In this document: positions 26,402-35,208 of the stretch, in pieces
Layout: every line of letters starts with the position of its first letter
Position numbering within the stretch: position 1 is the stretch's first letter
Assembly (NCBI RefSeq): GCF_900176365.1
Contig: NZ_FWXY01000004.1
Location: 62,001-126,000, forward strand
Reading direction: 5' to 3'
Source: Desulfocicer vacuolatum DSM 3385
GTDB taxonomy: Bacteria > Desulfobacterota > Desulfobacteria > Desulfobacterales > Desulfobacteraceae
Length of the DNA: 64,000 nucleotides
Notes under the pieces: generated by a model
Seen by the model: only the letters and a program-made list of their open reading frames with translations
Told to the model about the DNA's origin: nothing
Database searches by the model: none
Made by a program: the position numbers and the translations under genes

Positions 26402-26938
26402 ATGGAAAAACAGGATATCAAGCAATTTACGGAAGTCATGATGGGGCTTGCCGAGAATTACCCTGGGGCAGTCCTCACCAGCAACGGCTTGAAGCTCAGG
26501 TTTGCCGCCCTGAAAGAATTCTCCATTGATCAGGTGGCCAAGGCCGCCATGGAGCTTGTCAGAACCCACAAATATAATTCAATGCCCACCGTTGGCGACA
26601 TAATCAACGTCATGGACGGTGTGGTCAGGATTAACACAGAGCAGCGGGCGGAGATCGAGGCCGGGAAGGTGTTGGACCACCTGCATTATTTTGGAAGTCA
26701 GGTTGCCCCATCTTTTGATGATCCCATCACCAAACACCTGATGTGCCACCGGTGGCGCTATCACTCCTGGGCATCCAGGGTGAAGGAAGATGATTTAAAA
26801 TGGTGGTCACGGGATTTTGTCCGTGCTTACAAGGCACATTCCGTTGCAGCAAATGCCGGGTTCTACCTTCCAGCAAACCCGGTGGTCCGGCGGGTGACCC
26901 ATTCAATCGGTGAACCAAGTTCTGTTGAATTGTACTGA
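26402..26938 (+). CDS. Phage/element replication-associated hypothetical protein
   Basis: A 178-residue soluble protein. The N-terminal half (DIKQFTEVMMGLAENYPGAV, then FAALKEFSIDQVAKAAMELV and MPTVGDIINVMDG) resembles phage helicase-loader or replisome-organiser proteins that sit after a HTH initiator protein. The C-terminal half carries WRYHSWASRVKEDDLKWWSR. Position directly after the initiator-like gene, with three bases between, supports a replication role. The specific family is not certain. Confidence 0.55.
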   Translation: MEKQDIKQFTEVMMGLAENYPGAVLTSNGLKLRFAALKEFSIDQVAKAAMELVRTHKYNSMPTVGDIINVMDGVVRINTEQRAEIEAGKVLDHLHYFGSQVAPSFDDPITKHLMCHRWRYHSWASRVKEDDLKWWSRDFVRAYKAHSVAANAGFYLPANPVVRRVTHSIGEPSSVELY

Positions 26939-26990
26939 TTTTAAATTACCTTGGGAAGATTTGCTTTCTGGGGCGATCAAGGGGGATATC

Positions 26991-27230
26991 ATGGGAAAAT
27001 TAACGAAAAAAGAATTGCAGGAATCATCAACAAGTTACGGTGCGAAAACAACGAGACTTTTGCTTACTACAAATGAGGCTGCGGAATATCTCAGATTAAA
27101 ACGACAGACCTTGGCAACGTGGAGGCACACCCGGAAAGGCCCTGATTACATCAAAATGGGGCGTTATGTCATGTATGAAAAGAAAGCTCTGGATAAATTA
27201 ATTTCAGAAAATCGTGTTATCATTAATTGA
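26991..27230 (+). CDS. Excisionase-like helix-turn-helix protein
   Basis: 79 residues from ATG 26991, preceded by AAGGGGG; a longer frame from 26910 is less likely. The C-terminal domain is a MerR/excisionase-type HTH: LLTTNEAAEYLRLKRQTLAT, then WRHTRKGPDYIKMGRYVMYE and KALDKLISE. Such proteins bind element ends and steer integrases toward excision or act as regulators. It is the last plus-strand gene of island 1 before the convergent defence-like operon. Confidence 0.85.
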   Translation: MGKLTKKELQESSTSYGAKTTRLLLTTNEAAEYLRLKRQTLATWRHTRKGPDYIKMGRYVMYEKKALDKLISENRVIIN

Positions 27231-27560
27231 TCATTTCGGGCTTGGTTCTAACTTCGCCCAGTGGTTATGTATCAAATGATTAATTGTTGAATATTATTTT
27301 AATTTTCAATTATTTATCGAATACCACCTAATGGGTTCTGCCCAAAGTGGACCAACTTAGAACCAAGCCCATCATTTCCATCTGGGGGACCCCGGGGCTT
27401 GTATGAATTTTTCCTTTACCTGGAAAGTGACGATAGCACCAAGACCTGGGGAGAATACCCCAAACGGACAGAGGCCAATGTGGTTGACAGTGACTTGGGA
27501 TAAACTTTATTAACTTGGATGGATATAACGAGGACGTAATGAACGGATTACCTGTCCTTA
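27231..27560. other. Gap with a 14-bp inverted repeat
   Basis: About 330 bases between convergent genes. GGGCTTGGTTCTAA at 27238-27251 is perfectly complementary to TTAGAACCAAGCCC at 27357-27370, with an AT-rich loop of 105 bases. The right half reads as protein-like in one frame (LYEFFLYLESDDSTKTWGEY) without a start, so a gene remnant is possible. The inverted repeat may be a remnant of a mobile element or the bidirectional transcription end of the two operons. Confidence 0.45.
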
Positions 27561-30323
27561 TCAAGCCAATTCTACCCATGCCAACAGCTCACTTGAATAT
27601 CCTTTTTCCGGTGTGGCAATGGCACGATGCCTCAACTCTTTTTGCAACGTCGGCTCTATATGATCATTTAAAATGGATAATCTGTTTTTAGCTGAAAAGG
27701 ATAATTTTCCAGGGGATGTGAAAAAACATGACCGGTACTGCTTCTCAACCGACGGAATTCGTTTACCGTCACTATTGACTGCAATGGGAATCACATGACT
27801 TACCGCCTCTTTTCCCTTGCCAAAGGATTGTATCAGCCAGACTGTCAGAACTGCGGGATATCCAAGCCCCATATCCGCAGTTGCCCCCAGAATCGTGGCA
27901 GGATAATCTTTGCACTGTTGAATCAATTGATTCATGATCGGATGATCCAGCCCCATCAACTCCAAGGTATCGTCTTCCTGGATTAATTCCCGGTCAAGGG
28001 TGCAGATAACAGGAGATTCGTTCTCTCTGACAAGCATTTTGAATCGTTTATCATCCATGTGAATCAGTTTTCCTTTGTTTTTTTGTGCGACCTGTTCCAA
28101 AAAACGGATAATGCGGGATTTACTGTCATCAATATTGGCAAGGGGTTTGTATTCATCAAGGCTGAAGCTGTCCAGCTCTTGAAATAACTCAAATACCACC
28201 TTTCTTGCTTCATTGGCATTGGACATGGCCTCTTCAAGTTCCTGTTGGGTTCTTTGAAGTGTGGGATCTTCCAGTGCATCCCGATACAGCTGATCATAGC
28301 TGAGCCGGTCATTCAACTGCCCCAATATCTGACCCCGAAGATCCTCGGTTACATTGCCCTGCTCATCCACTTTTCCCAATGTACGGGCAATTTCGTTGAG
28401 CTTATCCATCAAAAGTAAAAAGATCTTTCCTTCAATGGTGTCGGATAATACCAGATTGTAGACCTGGGCCGTGTACTGCTGACCATACCGATGGATTCGC
28501 CCAATCCGCTGCTCCACATCCATGGGGTTCCAGGGTAGATCAAAATTAAACAAAATGCGACTGAACTGAAGATTGATCCCCTCCCGACCGGCTGCGGTGC
28601 AGACCATCACCCGTGGTCCATCCGTTTTTCTGAACCGTCTTTCCGCAGCCAGCTTGCTGCTGTGGTCTCCGCCCCTCAATACGACCACCCCTTGACCCGG
28701 ATAGGAGGTATCAATGGCCCGGGACAGCAGATCCACGGTGGATAGATAGGTGGCAAAAATCACCACCTTTTCATTGGGATTCTGGTTCCACAATGTCCCA
28801 AGGGCACGGATCAGCTTTTCAATTTTGGTTTCCTGTTCATCAGGATACACGGCAAGCAATTCTTTAATGCGCAGACGCTCTTCAGGCAGGCACATGGCAA
28901 TGGCGGTGGCAGCCAGATTTTCGCCCTCAGCCACAACCACTTCAGATGATTCTGAAGAGGCGGCAACGGCAAGCTCCTCTTCATCCATTTTTTTGATCAC
29001 CTTGAGTTTTAAATCCGAAAGCATCTGATCCACTTCAATACGGCCCACCTGATCACGGGGCAGGTTATGGTCGGTGTGGATCATCTCCCTGGCTTCATTC
29101 ATCAATGCCAGGTGTCCGTCAATATCCAAGGCCTGATCCTTTAATATGGCCTCATGGATGGTCAGGCTGAGCTGACGTCGACGCAGGGTACTTCTGACAG
29201 CGGCAAAGCTGGATGCGGCAATTTTCTGGAAAATGGTCATCACAAATCCCAGGGCCCGGCCCTTGTTTCCCTGCTGTTTGGCCAGATTGAACCCATCAAG
29301 CAGGTATTCACGAAGCTTGGCGTAAAACGCATTTTCCCTGCCGGACATGGTAAAGGCTTCCGTATGGACCCATCGCCGGGTGAAAAGAGGGGAGCCGTCC
29401 GGGGTACAGGCATCGGCTTTGGTTCGCCGATAGACCACGGCATTGAGGCGGTGGCGTTTGTCCACCATATCATCCGGCCCTTTGAAAAGTGTGGGATTCA
29501 ACAGCTGTATCAGCATCCAGAAACGAAAATGATCTCCCTGATGGGGAGTTGCAGAAAGTAACAGCAGATCACGGGCATGGTCCCGCAAGGCCTCGGCCAG
29601 CTTGTAATTTTCGGTTTTCCGTACCTTGCGGCCCGATTTGTATGCCGACAGATGATGGGCTTCGTCAAACACCACCAGATCCCAGGGCGGGGCCTCTTTC
29701 AGTCTTTTTACCCGGGCCCGCCGTTTCAGGGTATCCACACTGGCGATCAGGCGGTCATGCTTTGCAAAGGCATTGCTTCGGCGGTCGGTGACATCCCCCT
29801 GGGCACCAAATACCTCAAAATCAAGATTGAATACCTCGTTCAGTTCCCTGTGCCAGTTGTTCACCAGACCCGCAGGCACCACCATCAAGGCCCGATTCAA
29901 CTCTCCCCGGCTGGTCATTTCCCGGAGAATCAGGGCGGTTTCAATGGTTTTACCCAGGCCCACTTCATCTGCTATCAGAAACCGTCTGGGTGATGCGGTG
30001 GCCACCCTGTGGGTCAGGACCACCTGATGGGGCAATAGATCAATCCTGGCCGCAGTCATGGCTGCGGCATTGTCCATCAACGGCAATGCATGGGCTTCCA
30101 CATAAAGCCATGCATTTCTCAGACGATCCTTGCCCCCTGACACATCGGCGAGCATCTGTTCCGTTGGGGTCTGGAGGGGGGAAATGGCATCCTGAAATAC
30201 CTGTCTCTCCCCAATGGGAAAAAAGACCCTTACATATCCGTCCGCTGTGCTGCTGACGACAATTCCCTCTCCAAATTCAGGGTGACGCACCCGTTGGCCT
30301 GCTTCAAATTTGATGTCAGACAT
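27561..30323 (-). CDS. SNF2-type helicase (HepA/RapA-like, BrxHII-like)
   Basis: About 920 residues from ATG 30323. An N-terminal small beta domain (VRHPEFGEGIVV) as in RapA is followed by helicase lobe 1 with Walker A ADEVGLGKTIETAL, DEAH box VVFDEAHH and SAT motif LLSATPHQGD. Lobe 2 has VMVCTAAGREGINLQFS and the arginine-finger motif QRIGRIHRYGQ. The SNF2 helicase of type 3 BREX (BrxHII) is of this COG0553 kind. Its start codon overlaps the stop of the preceding gene (TGATG), so the two are coupled. It is the last gene of the eight-gene operon. Confidence 0.9.
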   Translation of the reverse strand: MSDIKFEAGQRVRHPEFGEGIVVSSTADGYVRVFFPIGERQVFQDAISPLQTPTEQMLADVSGGKDRLRNAWLYVEAHALPLMDNAAAMTAARIDLLPHQVVLTHRVATASPRRFLIADEVGLGKTIETALILREMTSRGELNRALMVVPAGLVNNWHRELNEVFNLDFEVFGAQGDVTDRRSNAFAKHDRLIASVDTLKRRARVKRLKEAPPWDLVVFDEAHHLSAYKSGRKVRKTENYKLAEALRDHARDLLLLSATPHQGDHFRFWMLIQLLNPTLFKGPDDMVDKRHRLNAVVYRRTKADACTPDGSPLFTRRWVHTEAFTMSGRENAFYAKLREYLLDGFNLAKQQGNKGRALGFVMTIFQKIAASSFAAVRSTLRRRQLSLTIHEAILKDQALDIDGHLALMNEAREMIHTDHNLPRDQVGRIEVDQMLSDLKLKVIKKMDEEELAVAASSESSEVVVAEGENLAATAIAMCLPEERLRIKELLAVYPDEQETKIEKLIRALGTLWNQNPNEKVVIFATYLSTVDLLSRAIDTSYPGQGVVVLRGGDHSSKLAAERRFRKTDGPRVMVCTAAGREGINLQFSRILFNFDLPWNPMDVEQRIGRIHRYGQQYTAQVYNLVLSDTIEGKIFLLLMDKLNEIARTLGKVDEQGNVTEDLRGQILGQLNDRLSYDQLYRDALEDPTLQRTQQELEEAMSNANEARKVVFELFQELDSFSLDEYKPLANIDDSKSRIIRFLEQVAQKNKGKLIHMDDKRFKMLVRENESPVICTLDRELIQEDDTLELMGLDHPIMNQLIQQCKDYPATILGATADMGLGYPAVLTVWLIQSFGKGKEAVSHVIPIAVNSDGKRIPSVEKQYRSCFFTSPGKLSFSAKNRLSILNDHIEPTLQKELRHRAIATPEKGYSSELLAWVELA

Positions 30324-30844
30324 CAACTGATCCTTGGGTGATACAGCCCGGCCCACTCTTTACCGTCGTAATCGGCCTGGTTGTCGTCGGTGTCCATGAT
30401 CCGTTCAATCTCTTTTTCCGCACCGGAAAAAAGCAGTCGCCCCATGGGCAGGCCATCCCCACCGGTGGGTTTGTGCTTCCAGAAATAGTGTTCGCTGGCG
30501 CCTTTCATCATAATCCGAGCCCGGCCGCTGGGGACCCAGAAGATGAGTCCGGCCTGCCCTTGATAGAAATCCTGAAATGAGAGCATGGCCTCTTTAAGAT
30601 CCCTTTCAATCCATTCTTCCGCATCCTTTGTATTCAATAGATCAATGGTGCCCTCAAAACCCGAGACCACCATGGTGTCTCCATCCAGGGACGGCAGCTC
30701 TTCGGGCCAATCATCCACCTGGGAAAAGAATTGTCTCATGGAGAGCACTGCGCCCGGGTCAATCAATTGGGTCAGGATGTCACCGCTCCAGAGAAATGCC
30801 AGACCACGGCGGGGCCATCCACGGTTAAAACGTGTGTGAACCAT
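30323..30844 (-). CDS. Unknown protein of the BREX-like operon
   Basis: A 173-residue soluble protein without recognised motif. Noticeable parts are TRFNRGWPRRGLAFLWSGDI at the start, EWIERDLKEAMLSFQDFYQG, QAGLIFWVPSGRARIMMKGA and a charged tail. It lies between the methyltransferase gene (61-base gap) and the helicase gene (TGATG overlap). A conserved position in related clusters would make it a dedicated helicase or methylase partner; this is inference. It does not resemble BrxA, BrxB or BrxF as far as I can judge. Confidence 0.7.
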   Translation of the reverse strand: MVHTRFNRGWPRRGLAFLWSGDILTQLIDPGAVLSMRQFFSQVDDWPEELPSLDGDTMVVSGFEGTIDLLNTKDAEEWIERDLKEAMLSFQDFYQGQAGLIFWVPSGRARIMMKGASEHYFWKHKPTGGDGLPMGRLLFSGAEKEIERIMDTDDNQADYDGKEWAGLYHPRIS

Positions 30845-30905
30845 TACATTTCCTCATCGTAAGTATTCGGTTTGGTATTGTAAATGTTTGGTCAGTTCCC
30901 CATAT

Positions 30906-33900
30906 TTACTCCCCATCATCTGGATTACCAAATATATCCAGCTGTTTTAGGGGTTGTTTTTTCGCTGAAATTTGTTCATACAGACGGGAAGCGGTGATGG
31001 CCGCATTGCGAATCTGTGGGGTGCCGCCATGATTTCCCAGCCATTTTAAAATCTCTCCAAGGGCGGGATGGGCCGTGAACTTGGGATTGTTCAACGTATC
31101 TGCGGCATTGATACCGCTTCCCTCAAAACAGGCCCCGGTAAAGAACATGGCCTGATCATAATCGCTGTTCATATTTTTTTTCTGTTTTCCCACCCAGGAT
31201 TTGGCCATGTCCAGGGGAGGGGTGAGATGAAAGATTTTTTTATCCACATACACCCATCCCCGTTCCACATAATCCGATGGGGCCGATCCGGTACCTCTTA
31301 AAAATTTATGGATCTGATCCCTGGGAAGTTCGTTCACCCCATGAAAGAGGCGGAGCAACATGCGGGTAAAGGGCTCTGCATTGTAGGGAGGGGGTTCCTT
31401 GATATCTTCGGCTTCTTCATCCAGTAATTGATTGATTCCCACCAACGCCTCCAGAACAGATATTGGCGTGTCTTGATCCTTGTACACCTTGCCGTAATGG
31501 CGGGAAAAATATTCCAATGCTTTCCCCCGTCGGATCACCTGAAGATCAGCTTCCATCAAGCCTGCTTCCTGGTGATGTTCCAGCAATTCTTGAAGATCCC
31601 GTACATCCCGGAGAATTTGTCTTCTGAGCTTTGCCCAGGAAATGGGTTTTGAGTCTTCATTGCGTTTGCGGCACACATGGATGATGTCATATTCAATTTT
31701 TCGAGATCCAAATTCCCCTGACCCTTTGGTTTCATCACTACGAATCGGGTATGTTGCTTGAAGGTAAAAACCGGCATTGAAGAGAGATTCAAGAACCGAT
31801 ACCCACGGGGCATCTTCACTGTGGTGAAAAGTAAAAGCAAGCATACCACCGGGTTTGAGAATGCGGTGAGCCTCTTTCCAGCTTGACGTCAACAACCGCT
31901 GATAGAAAATATCAGCGTTATCTTTTCCAGTTAAATGATCTTTTCCTGGGTTACGCCCACGATTAGCAATACTTTCCAATATCTTTGGGGTGTAATGGTG
32001 TGAAAAATAATCGCGGTGTTGGTCTTTTAAAGCGATTCGTAACCAAGGATAAAAAAAATCTGACAGGTCAGAATAGTGTATAAGAGAACCAAATGGTGGA
32101 TCTGTCACAACAAAATCATAGAATGAATTTTTCTGTACTTTTAGTTCTGTAGCTGAACCACACTCTAATATAGGATGATTAAATAATTGATCTCCTGGAA
32201 AGACTTTTTCACTTTTTCCTGTTAAATGTCCACTCAACTCTTGTTTAATTTGAGTAATGATGTCATTTCGTATTATTTCCCATGGATTTTTTGACCATGA
32301 AAGTGAAACAAGTAAATTTTTTATACAAGATTGGAAATTCCCTCTACCTAAATTTGGAAACACGCAATTTTCTACAAAATTGTTTTTAGGATGATAATTA
32401 TTATTACTCATATGTGGCGCCATACAATCCCTACTAATATCCCAAAAGCAGTATATGTTCTGATTGCGCAAATATTGCTGAATACCTCCTATAACAAACA
32501 TTTTAACATCATGATTATAATCTTTTTTTGTTTCTTTAAGTGCCTTAAGAAGAGAAGTATGTACAATCATTTGCCTTGGGTTGAACATTTTCCACCAATG
32601 TGTGAACCCATGGTCAGGTTGAATATATAATTTACTGTCATTACCATGCTCATATTTGAATAGAGATTCTTTTGGGTAATAACCATCTAAGTCTGAATTT
32701 TTTCGCGTTCCCCACTCTTTCAGAGAAGCATCCAATGTTCTACTGTCATCAACTGGTACAAAAAATCTCCCACCATAGGGCTGCCCTTCTTCATGACAAC
32801 AAGGACAATATCCTTGAATTGCATACATGGAAACTGGCCCTGTTTTCCCTGATGCTTTGACCGATTTCAGGACATCCTGAACAGTTCCGCACCCCCCGCA
32901 TGAAAAGTTGCTCCTTTTGGGGACAGTACCTCCTTCTTTGCCGGTATGGATGACAACACCAGTCTCCGGACAGACAATTTCCTCCGGCAGTTTCCCCCGA
33001 ACTTCAATCAATTTGCAACTCTCTGCACGGGCCTGGTTCCATGGGATAGTCTCTTCCACCGGGTCATCCGCACTACCGCCGTATGGTCTGCCATCTGGAT
33101 CAGTGCCGGCTTCCCCTTTTAGCCAATCCGGATGCACAAGAAGAGAGAGGGAGACCTTTTTGTTGGTACCGTTGGGAAATCTCCCAAAGGTTTCTTTTTC
33201 ACCGCAGAGGGGACACACGGCACTTTGGGGTTTTTGTGTCAATTCGTCCAGTGATGCCACAACAAAAGGATATTCCGTATCCGCCACCACCAGGGGAACC
33301 CCGGGAGCCATGCGGGCATCCCGTGCTTCAAGGTCGTATTCTCCTTTGCAGTGTTTGCATCTTCGTTTCCAATGCTTTACGGAAAGGGTTTTAACAGCCA
33401 TCACCGGGGTGGACATGATGGGGGTTCGATGACCGCAACCGGTGACCTGACAGGGGCCATGTTTTGCCCAGAACACGTAAATGATCTCCGGGCCTTGGTA
33501 AGTGTACCCCTTTCTTTGTTCCGCTGACAGGGCAAAGGGATCAAAATCCTCTCCCATGATTTCCCCGGTGCTGACCTGGGTCCATTGGCCTTTATGCCCC
33601 CGTGGGCAATCACAGGTGTAAAAGGGCATGATCTGGGGTTTTACCTCGGCTTCGATCTCCGCCAGCAGTGATTCCACCTCTTCCTTGTCCACCTTGGCCA
33701 TCTCATTTTTAACGATGAACCACGCCACCGGGTTAAGGTCATTGCCGTACATCTGCATGCCAAGGCGGGAGCCCTCCACAATGGTGGTCCCGCCCCCCAT
33801 GAAGATGTCCGCCACCTTGAGATCTTTGAACGCTCCCTTTTGTTGGTGGTTGCCGTAATAGGCATTCCAGACCAGACGGGCCGCTTCCGAAGGATCGTCC

Positions 33901-34196
33901 GGTGCCTTGATGGCCGATGCCAGCAACATGGCCCGGAAAACACTGCTGCGCCGCCGTGCCCACCATTTGGACATCTGGTAGATGGGTTTTCCGGCATTGC
34001 CCTCAATGGCGGCAATCTGATTGATGGGAATGATGGGGAAATCCACCTCAATGCAGGTGAGAGGACGATGGGGATCAGAAAAATCAACGGTTTCACATTC
34101 CCACGGTTTGCCTGCGCCAACGGCCTTTGCCACCTCTTCCGCCAGCCAGTCCGCTTTTTTCATTCCCTTATCTTTCCAGGGTTGTGCTTTAGCCAT
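30906..34196 (-). CDS. DUF1156 adenine-specific DNA methyltransferase (PglXI-like)
   Basis: About 1096 residues from ATG 34196, one base after the stop of the PglZ-like gene. The DUF1156 N-terminus reads VDFPIIPINQIAAIEGNAGK and KWWARRRSSVFRAMLLAS. SAM-binding motif I is DIFMGGGTTIVEG at about residue 131 and the catalytic motif TDPPFGSLIHYSDLSDFF at about 697. Several CxxC zinc ribbons (CKHCKGEYD, CPLCGEKE, CGGCGTV, CPCCHEE) lie between. This COG1743 family replaces PglX in type 3 BREX. A segment at about 31.95-32.75 kb is clearly AT-richer than the rest of the gene. Confidence 0.9.
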   Translation of the reverse strand: MAKAQPWKDKGMKKADWLAEEVAKAVGAGKPWECETVDFSDPHRPLTCIEVDFPIIPINQIAAIEGNAGKPIYQMSKWWARRRSSVFRAMLLASAIKAPDDPSEAARLVWNAYYGNHQQKGAFKDLKVADIFMGGGTTIVEGSRLGMQMYGNDLNPVAWFIVKNEMAKVDKEEVESLLAEIEAEVKPQIMPFYTCDCPRGHKGQWTQVSTGEIMGEDFDPFALSAEQRKGYTYQGPEIIYVFWAKHGPCQVTGCGHRTPIMSTPVMAVKTLSVKHWKRRCKHCKGEYDLEARDARMAPGVPLVVADTEYPFVVASLDELTQKPQSAVCPLCGEKETFGRFPNGTNKKVSLSLLVHPDWLKGEAGTDPDGRPYGGSADDPVEETIPWNQARAESCKLIEVRGKLPEEIVCPETGVVIHTGKEGGTVPKRSNFSCGGCGTVQDVLKSVKASGKTGPVSMYAIQGYCPCCHEEGQPYGGRFFVPVDDSRTLDASLKEWGTRKNSDLDGYYPKESLFKYEHGNDSKLYIQPDHGFTHWWKMFNPRQMIVHTSLLKALKETKKDYNHDVKMFVIGGIQQYLRNQNIYCFWDISRDCMAPHMSNNNYHPKNNFVENCVFPNLGRGNFQSCIKNLLVSLSWSKNPWEIIRNDIITQIKQELSGHLTGKSEKVFPGDQLFNHPILECGSATELKVQKNSFYDFVVTDPPFGSLIHYSDLSDFFYPWLRIALKDQHRDYFSHHYTPKILESIANRGRNPGKDHLTGKDNADIFYQRLLTSSWKEAHRILKPGGMLAFTFHHSEDAPWVSVLESLFNAGFYLQATYPIRSDETKGSGEFGSRKIEYDIIHVCRKRNEDSKPISWAKLRRQILRDVRDLQELLEHHQEAGLMEADLQVIRRGKALEYFSRHYGKVYKDQDTPISVLEALVGINQLLDEEAEDIKEPPPYNAEPFTRMLLRLFHGVNELPRDQIHKFLRGTGSAPSDYVERGWVYVDKKIFHLTPPLDMAKSWVGKQKKNMNSDYDQAMFFTGACFEGSGINAADTLNNPKFTAHPALGEILKWLGNHGGTPQIRNAAITASRLYEQISAKKQPLKQLDIFGNPDDGE

Positions 34197-34197
34197 G

Positions 34198-35196
34198 TTA
34201 GTTGCTCCTGCTGATTTCGATATAGGGAACGGCAATTTCAAGCACCGTCAATCCGCCATGGGTCAGGGTGGGATATCCACCGGCGCTTTTCCATTTTCTT
34301 CGGCCGTTAACATAGCCGTATGCGCCATGCCTGCTTTCAATCTCCAGATCAATGGGGGGGACCCACCATGATCCGGTATCCATTTCATTATTGTGCCACC
34401 TGCCGCTTTTGAACTGTTTTTTCAAATAATCACTCTGCTGCTTATTGGCATCGGGGAACAATCCGCTGGCGGCATAACCGTGATCCGAAGTGATAATGAC
34501 CCGACGTCCCTGGGTCAAGCGATGAATCAACGACCAGAAACTGTCACCGGTAAAATGGAATTTTATTTCATCAACAAGGGAAGAAATTCCCTTGCCGGCT
34601 GCGTCATGGTGGTGAAGCCGATGATCCGGAAAATGGTGCCAGAATACCCAATCCGGCTCAGAACCGATCAAATCGGCGCAGGCGCTCCATTCCATATCCG
34701 TGGATTCCGTCACGGCTCCGGGTAAATGGTGGGCACTGCCGCCCCCATTGTTGGCAAGAGAGGAGCGCTGGTTAAAGCCCAATGCTTTGGCAAAGGGTGT
34801 GGTGTCTGCGGGCAGTTCCGCACAGACAGGCCCGGCCTTGTGGATGGTAAACCCTCTTTCTTTTGCCTGCTGGAGCAGCCAGGGGACTTCCCGGAGTGAG
34901 AAGGCATCAAGGATAAGAACGCCTCGACCTGTATCATGATCATTCCACCAATTGATCAGGGCGTTGGATGTCTGCGGCACAGATTGTTCATAAGTTGACC
35001 AAAGATCCCATCCGGCAGTGGCAAGATAATGGTCAATATTTCCCACTGCCCGGTCTCTTTTAATGATTTCAGAAGCCGGGTTGGTCCTGGAAACGGGTTG
35101 GGAGCAGAAGTTCCAGGCATAAGACAGAATGGAGTGCCATGCATCCTTTGAAGACTCATTTTGTATTTTCCGGACAAACTCAAGGGAACTCGTCAT
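34198..35196 (-). CDS. Compact PglZ-like protein
   Basis: A 332-residue protein that I read as a short PglZ (alkaline-phosphatase fold). A strand and metal site appears in GRGVLILDAFSLREVPWLLQ (residues 90-109), a second metal motif in VIITSDHGYAASGLFPD (233-249), and the family ending LTHGGLTVLEIAVPYIE (311-327). BREX PglZ proteins are usually 600-900 residues, so the N-terminal extension is missing. The motifs for metal binding look intact. It lies 12 bases after the RelE-like gene and one base before the methyltransferase gene, as expected for a core member of the system. Confidence 0.78.
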   Translation of the reverse strand: MTSSLEFVRKIQNESSKDAWHSILSYAWNFCSQPVSRTNPASEIIKRDRAVGNIDHYLATAGWDLWSTYEQSVPQTSNALINWWNDHDTGRGVLILDAFSLREVPWLLQQAKERGFTIHKAGPVCAELPADTTPFAKALGFNQRSSLANNGGGSAHHLPGAVTESTDMEWSACADLIGSEPDWVFWHHFPDHRLHHHDAAGKGISSLVDEIKFHFTGDSFWSLIHRLTQGRRVIITSDHGYAASGLFPDANKQQSDYLKKQFKSGRWHNNEMDTGSWWVPPIDLEIESRHGAYGYVNGRRKWKSAGGYPTLTHGGLTVLEIAVPYIEISRSN

Positions 35197-35208
35197 GGGC
35201 TGCTTTCC

